Positions 60,699-64,000 of a stretch of 64,000 nucleotides of DNA are shown in pieces. The stretch's first letter is position 1, and every line of letters starts with the position of its first letter. A model generated the notes under the pieces. It was given only the letters and a program-made list of their open reading frames with translations, had not been told where the DNA came from and did no database searches. This stretch comes from Korobacter sp036501185 (GTDB lineage: Bacteria; Acidobacteriota; Terriglobia; Terriglobales; Acidobacteriaceae), in contig DASYAU010000164.1 in NCBI GenBank assembly GCA_036501185.1, positions 62,001-126,000 on the forward strand. The letters run 5' to 3'. A program made the translations under genes and the position numbers.

Positions 60699-62072
60699 AT
60701 GGCAACCATCAATCAAAGTCTGGATCGCGGTCTTCCCGCCGCCATCGAAGCCGAAAAATCCATTCTCGGCGCTATTCTCCTCGACAACGCCATTTACGAC
60801 CAGACCACCGGCCTGAAGTCCGAGGATTTCTACCTCGACGGCCACCGCCGCATCTTCTCCGCGATGATTGACCTGCGCGAGACCTCCCGCGCCATCGACA
60901 TCATCACCCTCACCGACGAACTTGGCCGCCGCAAGGATCTGGAAGGCTCGGGCGGCGTCGCTTACATCGCGTCGCTCACTGACGGCGTTCCCCGCCGTCC
61001 CAGCATCGATCAGTACATCAAGATCGTTCGTGGCAAGGCGATGCTGCGCTCCGTCATTCACGCCTGCAACAACATCATGTCGCGGGCGATCGACCAGTCC
61101 GACGAAGTCGAAGAAATCCTCGACCAGGCCGAAGCCAGCATCTTCCAGATCTCGCAGGGCCGCGTAAATAACGACTTCAAAGACATCGGCTCGATCGTCA
61201 AAGACTCCTTCGGCTCCGTCGACGCGCTGCTCAAGCGTGGCCAGCGCATCACCGGCCTCGAAACCCACTTCAGCGACCTGGACGGCCTCACCAGCGGCCT
61301 CCAGCCCTCCGACCTCGTCATCATCGCCGCCCGTCCCTCGATGGGCAAAACCGCCTTCGCCATGAACATCGCCGAAAACGCCGCCGTCATGGACGGCAAG
61401 GTCGTCGGCATCTTCTCCCTGGAAATGTCGCGTGAAGCCCTTCTGCTGCGCATGCTCTGCTCGCAGTCGCAGGTGAACTCGCACAACATGCGCACCGGCT
61501 TCCTCGGCCGCGAAGACATTGGCAAACTCCAAGCCGGACTCGAGCGCCTGCTCCGCGCGCCGCTTTTCATCGACGACACGCCCGGTATCTCTGTCAGCGA
61601 AATGCGCGCCAAGGCCCGCCGCCTCGCCCAGATGAAAGGCCAACTCGACTTGATCGTCGTCGATTACCTGCAGCTCATGTCGGGCACACCCATCGGCGGC
61701 AAGCGCTTCGAAAACCGCACCCAGGAAGTTTCCGCCATCTCGCGCGGCCTGAAGGCCGTTGCCAAGGAACTCCGCGTCCCCGTAGTCGCGCTCTCGCAGC
61801 TAAGCCGCGCCCCTGAGCAGCGGGGCAGTGGCGATAACGAGCCCAAGCTCAGCGATCTCCGCGAATCCGGCTCCATCGAGCAGGACGCCGATGTCGTCAT
61901 GTTCCTCTTCCGCCCCGAGTACTACGACCGCGACAACGTGGACCTCGAAGGTATCGCCAAGCTCATCATCGGCAAGCAACGTAACGGTCCCACCGACTCC
62001 GTCCAGCTCGCGTTCCAGAAAGAATTCACCCGCTTCATGGATCTCGACCGGAGCGCCTGGATCAAGGGGTGA
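60699..62072 (+). CDS. dnaB: Replicative DNA helicase DnaB
   Basis: DnaB is the hexameric replication-fork helicase. The 457-residue protein has the N-terminal helical domain (AAIEAEKSILGAILLD), a linker, and the RecA-like core: Walker A AARPSMGKTAFA near residue 210, GIFSLEMSREALLLRM, LDLIVVDYLQLM (Walker B), ALSQLSRAPEQR and LRESGSIEQDADVVMFLFRP (arginine-finger region). The sequence matches DnaB along its full length, and no intein is present. AAAGG precedes the ATG. It is not next to rplI or rpsR as in many bacteria, and it is preceded by a terminator and a structured region. Confidence 0.97.
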   Translation: MATINQSLDRGLPAAIEAEKSILGAILLDNAIYDQTTGLKSEDFYLDGHRRIFSAMIDLRETSRAIDIITLTDELGRRKDLEGSGGVAYIASLTDGVPRRPSIDQYIKIVRGKAMLRSVIHACNNIMSRAIDQSDEVEEILDQAEASIFQISQGRVNNDFKDIGSIVKDSFGSVDALLKRGQRITGLETHFSDLDGLTSGLQPSDLVIIAARPSMGKTAFAMNIAENAAVMDGKVVGIFSLEMSREALLLRMLCSQSQVNSHNMRTGFLGREDIGKLQAGLERLLRAPLFIDDTPGISVSEMRAKARRLAQMKGQLDLIVVDYLQLMSGTPIGGKRFENRTQEVSAISRGLKAVAKELRVPVVALSQLSRAPEQRGSGDNEPKLSDLRESGSIEQDADVVMFLFRPEYYDRDNVDLEGIAKLIIGKQRNGPTDSVQLAFQKEFTRFMDLDRSAWIKG

Positions 62073-62130
62073 GGACGGTCGATTCCGTTCCGTTATTACT
62101 CGGCACTCTGGTGGCGACAAACTAGCCGGA

Positions 62131-62231
62131 CGTATCACTATGCCAGTGCCGCAGGCACGCAATACGTCTAGGCCCGGTCTAAGACCGGGAAAGCGTCCGC
62201 CGCCTCGGTGAGTCCGCTCCAGCGGACGGCA
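62131..62231. repeat. REP-like composite hairpin element, copy B
   Basis: Three hairpins in a row: CGTAT ... ATACG enclosing GTGCC-GCA-GGCAC (62131-62166), CCCGGTC-TAA-GACCGGG (62173-62189), and GTCCGC-TCCA-GCGGAC (62212-62227). The blocks ATACGTCTAGGCCCG, GAGTCCGC and CAGCGGACGGCA are shared, in the same order, with copy A at 48986-49068. It lies between dnaB and the next gene. Confidence 0.6.
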
Positions 62232-62338
62232 CGCCCGATAGGCCCACTTTTTCTATTGCACCTCGCGCCCTCCGCGACTACCGTGTTCCCACTTCCAAAT
62301 CCATTCCCTCTGCGGCGCACCGCGTAGAAAGGAATTCC

Positions 62339-63082
62339 GTGGGTGCCAGTGCTCGTCCGGCGGCCGTTGTAGCGCGTCTGCGAACGCCTGGCTTCAAGGC
62401 GTTTCTCGGCCGCTACTTCTACTTCTCCATGACGCTGCTCATGGCCTCGCTTGCTGTCTGGGCCTTCAGCGACACCGTTGACCCCAACCTGCTGCACGCT
62501 AACCCGCCACGCCCGCGTTTGCTGTGGTTCCACGGCCTCGCATTTGCCGCCTGGATCGCAGTTTTCGTCGCGCAATCTACGCTGGTGAGAGTCCGGAAAG
62601 TCCGCGTGCACCGCACGCTCGGATGGTTCGGCGCCGCCTTGGCTGCGATCATGATCGTCACCGGTTTCATGGTGGCGAATGTCATGCTGCGATTCGAGAC
62701 CGTCGCGCTCCACCGCAACGTCGCGTCGTTCCTCGCGATCCTCTGGTGCGATCTCATCATCTTTGGCGCATGCATGGCGCTGGCCATCTACTTCCGTAAG
62801 CGGCCCGAATTCCATCGCCGCCTGGCTTTCCTCGCCAGCTGCCAGCTCACGCAAGCCGTCTTCGTGCGCTTCCACTACATTGGAAGGCACACCCTCTACT
62901 TTCCGGCGCTCGACCTGCTGATCGTCGCCGGCATGTTGCGCGACCTCATCGTGGATGGGCGCGTCAACCGGATCTATCTCTACGTTTTTCCCGCGATGCT
63001 GGTGCTGCAGGGCGCGTCCACCTATTTGCAACTAATGAATCCAAGCTGGTGGCAGGCCGCCACACACGCGATTTTAGGATGA
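62339..63082 (+). CDS. Polytopic membrane protein, function unknown
   Basis: A 247-residue protein with about six or seven transmembrane segments (YFSMTLLMASLAVWAF, GLAFAAWIAVFVAQS, LAAIMIVTGFMVANVML, AILWCDLIIFGACMALAIYF and others). Conserved-looking histidines follow an H-R or F-H pattern: LWFHG, VHRTLGW, LHRNVA, FHRRLAF, RFHYIG. The pattern recalls DUF2306/DUF420-like membrane proteins that may bind haem or metal, but I cannot assign it. The start is GTG 62339. It lies seven bases before the oxidoreductase gene, so the two are probably one operon. Confidence 0.7.
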   Translation: MGASARPAAVVARLRTPGFKAFLGRYFYFSMTLLMASLAVWAFSDTVDPNLLHANPPRPRLLWFHGLAFAAWIAVFVAQSTLVRVRKVRVHRTLGWFGAALAAIMIVTGFMVANVMLRFETVALHRNVASFLAILWCDLIIFGACMALAIYFRKRPEFHRRLAFLASCQLTQAVFVRFHYIGRHTLYFPALDLLIVAGMLRDLIVDGRVNRIYLYVFPAMLVLQGASTYLQLMNPSWWQAATHAILG

Positions 63083-63089
63083 GGACTTC

Positions 63090-63968
63090 ATGAGCCAGAA
63101 AGTCACCGTAATCGGAGCGGGACGCATGGGATCGGCCCTTGCGACCGCGCTTTTCAGCAAGGGATTTGCGACAAGCGTTTGGAATCGAACAGCCGCGAAG
63201 ACGGAGCCACTCGCTCGCCTCGGCATGCACGTCGCGCCTGACCTGCTCGAAGCTGTCGTGAGCGCCGACGTTGTCATCGTGAACATCCTCGACTACAACT
63301 CGACCAACGACCTCTTGTGGCTGCCAGAAATTGAGTCCGCCCTGCGAGGCAAGGTGCTCGTGCAACTCACCACCGGCACACCCGACGAGGCGAGGGAAGC
63401 AGAGTCCTGGGCCCAAGCGCACGGAATCGACTATCTCGACGGCGCCATCATGTCTTGGCCCGTGGACATCGGCCAACCCAAAGCGACGATTGTCTATGCC
63501 GGCTCCGAAGAACTCTTCACCCGCGTGAAGCCGGTCTTACTTGCCTTCGGTGACAACGTCGTCTATCTCGGCCCGCAAATCGGCCACGCCGATGCCTTCG
63601 ACATGGCCGCCTTGTCTTTCGCGATGGGTGGGATGCTTGGCTTTCTCCAGGGCTACGTCGTCTATGAAGCCGAGGGGCTATCGCCGGAAGGCTTCATGCC
63701 GTTCATCAAAGGCCTCATGCCGGTCCTCGATATGATCCTCAGCAGCCTCCATGGCACGCTGCAATCGAAGGATTACGCCAACACCCAGGCTGCGCTCGAC
63801 GTCTGGGCGCCGTGCCCGCGAGAGCTGATGAAGTGGTGTAGCGCCCACGGCGTGGACCACAGCTTCGTCGAGCCGCAACTCCGGCTCATGGAAAAAGCGA
63901 TCAAAGCCGGCAAAGGCCAATTTGACTTCAGCTATCTCTACGAGGTGCTGAAAAATCGCGCCATGTGA
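63090..63968 (+). CDS. Imine-reductase-like NAD(P)-dependent oxidoreductase
   Basis: A 292-residue enzyme of the 6-phosphogluconate/beta-hydroxyacid dehydrogenase superfamily, closest by pattern to imine reductases. KVTVIGAGRMGSALATAL is the Rossmann dinucleotide site; VWNRTAAKTEPL lies in the NADP-binding loop. LTTGTPDEAREAESWAQAHG, DYLDGAIMSWP and GHADAFDMAALSFAM match the imine-reductase layout. The lysine typical of hydroxyacid dehydrogenases is not at the usual place. The natural substrate is unknown. It lies seven bases downstream of the membrane-protein gene and is complete before the window ends. Confidence 0.83.
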   Translation: MSQKVTVIGAGRMGSALATALFSKGFATSVWNRTAAKTEPLARLGMHVAPDLLEAVVSADVVIVNILDYNSTNDLLWLPEIESALRGKVLVQLTTGTPDEAREAESWAQAHGIDYLDGAIMSWPVDIGQPKATIVYAGSEELFTRVKPVLLAFGDNVVYLGPQIGHADAFDMAALSFAMGGMLGFLQGYVVYEAEGLSPEGFMPFIKGLMPVLDMILSSLHGTLQSKDYANTQAALDVWAPCPRELMKWCSAHGVDHSFVEPQLRLMEKAIKAGKGQFDFSYLYEVLKNRAM

Positions 63969-64000
63969 TCGAGAAGCCGTGAATGAGTCGGTTCGTGCAG

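Overview
The window reads as a chromosomal segment of an Acidobacteriota bacterium, most like class Terriglobia (the Koribacter / Sulfotelmatobacter group). This placement is inferred from gene content: Ser/Thr kinases fused to PD40 propellers, a winged-helix plus propeller regulator, an Oar-like TonB-type outer-membrane protein with a carboxypeptidase-regulatory N-terminus, DUF2339 and DinB-family proteins, LpxI, and a cysteine-desulfurase-like protein. It is GC-rich, Gram-negative (lipid A and outer-membrane genes) and mostly housekeeping. I see no prophage, transposase, CRISPR array or integron.

Layout. Bases 1-245 hold no supportable gene. 0.2-15.8 kb: lpxI, purE, a head-to-head pair of small CxxC paralogues, galU, mfd, an aldo/keto reductase, hemL, a DinB protein, ruvB, a PAP2 membrane protein, a cysteine-desulfurase-like enzyme, a homoserine dehydrogenase and a cytochrome c. 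17.0-23.5 kb: a tightly overlapping arginine operon argR-C-B-F-G-H-A, preceded by a sigma70-like promoter overlapped by two tandem ARG boxes, so ArgR probably controls itself and the pathway. 23.5-30.7 kb: a zinc-ribbon protein, a class I HMG-CoA reductase next to a wax-ester synthase/DGAT, a UbiB-type kinase gene with a probable one-base frameshift, and an outer-membrane beta-barrel. 30.7-46.4 kb: a GMC oxidoreductase and a signalling/envelope block with two Ser/Thr kinases, a winged-helix/propeller regulator, a haem-c HAMP sensor, an M48 protease translationally coupled to a giant DUF2339 membrane protein, tRNA(CAT), a Sel1 protein and an S41-family protein that has lost both catalytic residues. 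46.6-64 kb: a membrane/spermidine-synthase-like fusion, a TPR protein, PBP1A coupled to a free-standing PASTA protein, an Oar-like receptor, rsmB, fmt, a SurA-like chaperone, dnaB, a polytopic membrane protein and an imine-reductase-like enzyme.

The most notable non-coding signal is the roughly 690-base gap before dnaB. It contains at least eight strong hairpins, two closed by GAAA tetraloops, and ends in an intrinsic terminator 26 bases before dnaB. It looks like an unrecognised structured RNA or a large leader. Other non-coding signals are two CRP-type palindromes (before hemL and between a cytochrome c and a hydrolase), two copies of a composite REP-like hairpin element, a heptanucleotide tandem repeat before rsmB, and several intrinsic terminators.

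All calls come from reading the sequence and from knowledge of the families. No database search was possible. Starts were chosen from ribosome-binding sites, overlaps and family length, and are flagged where uncertain.
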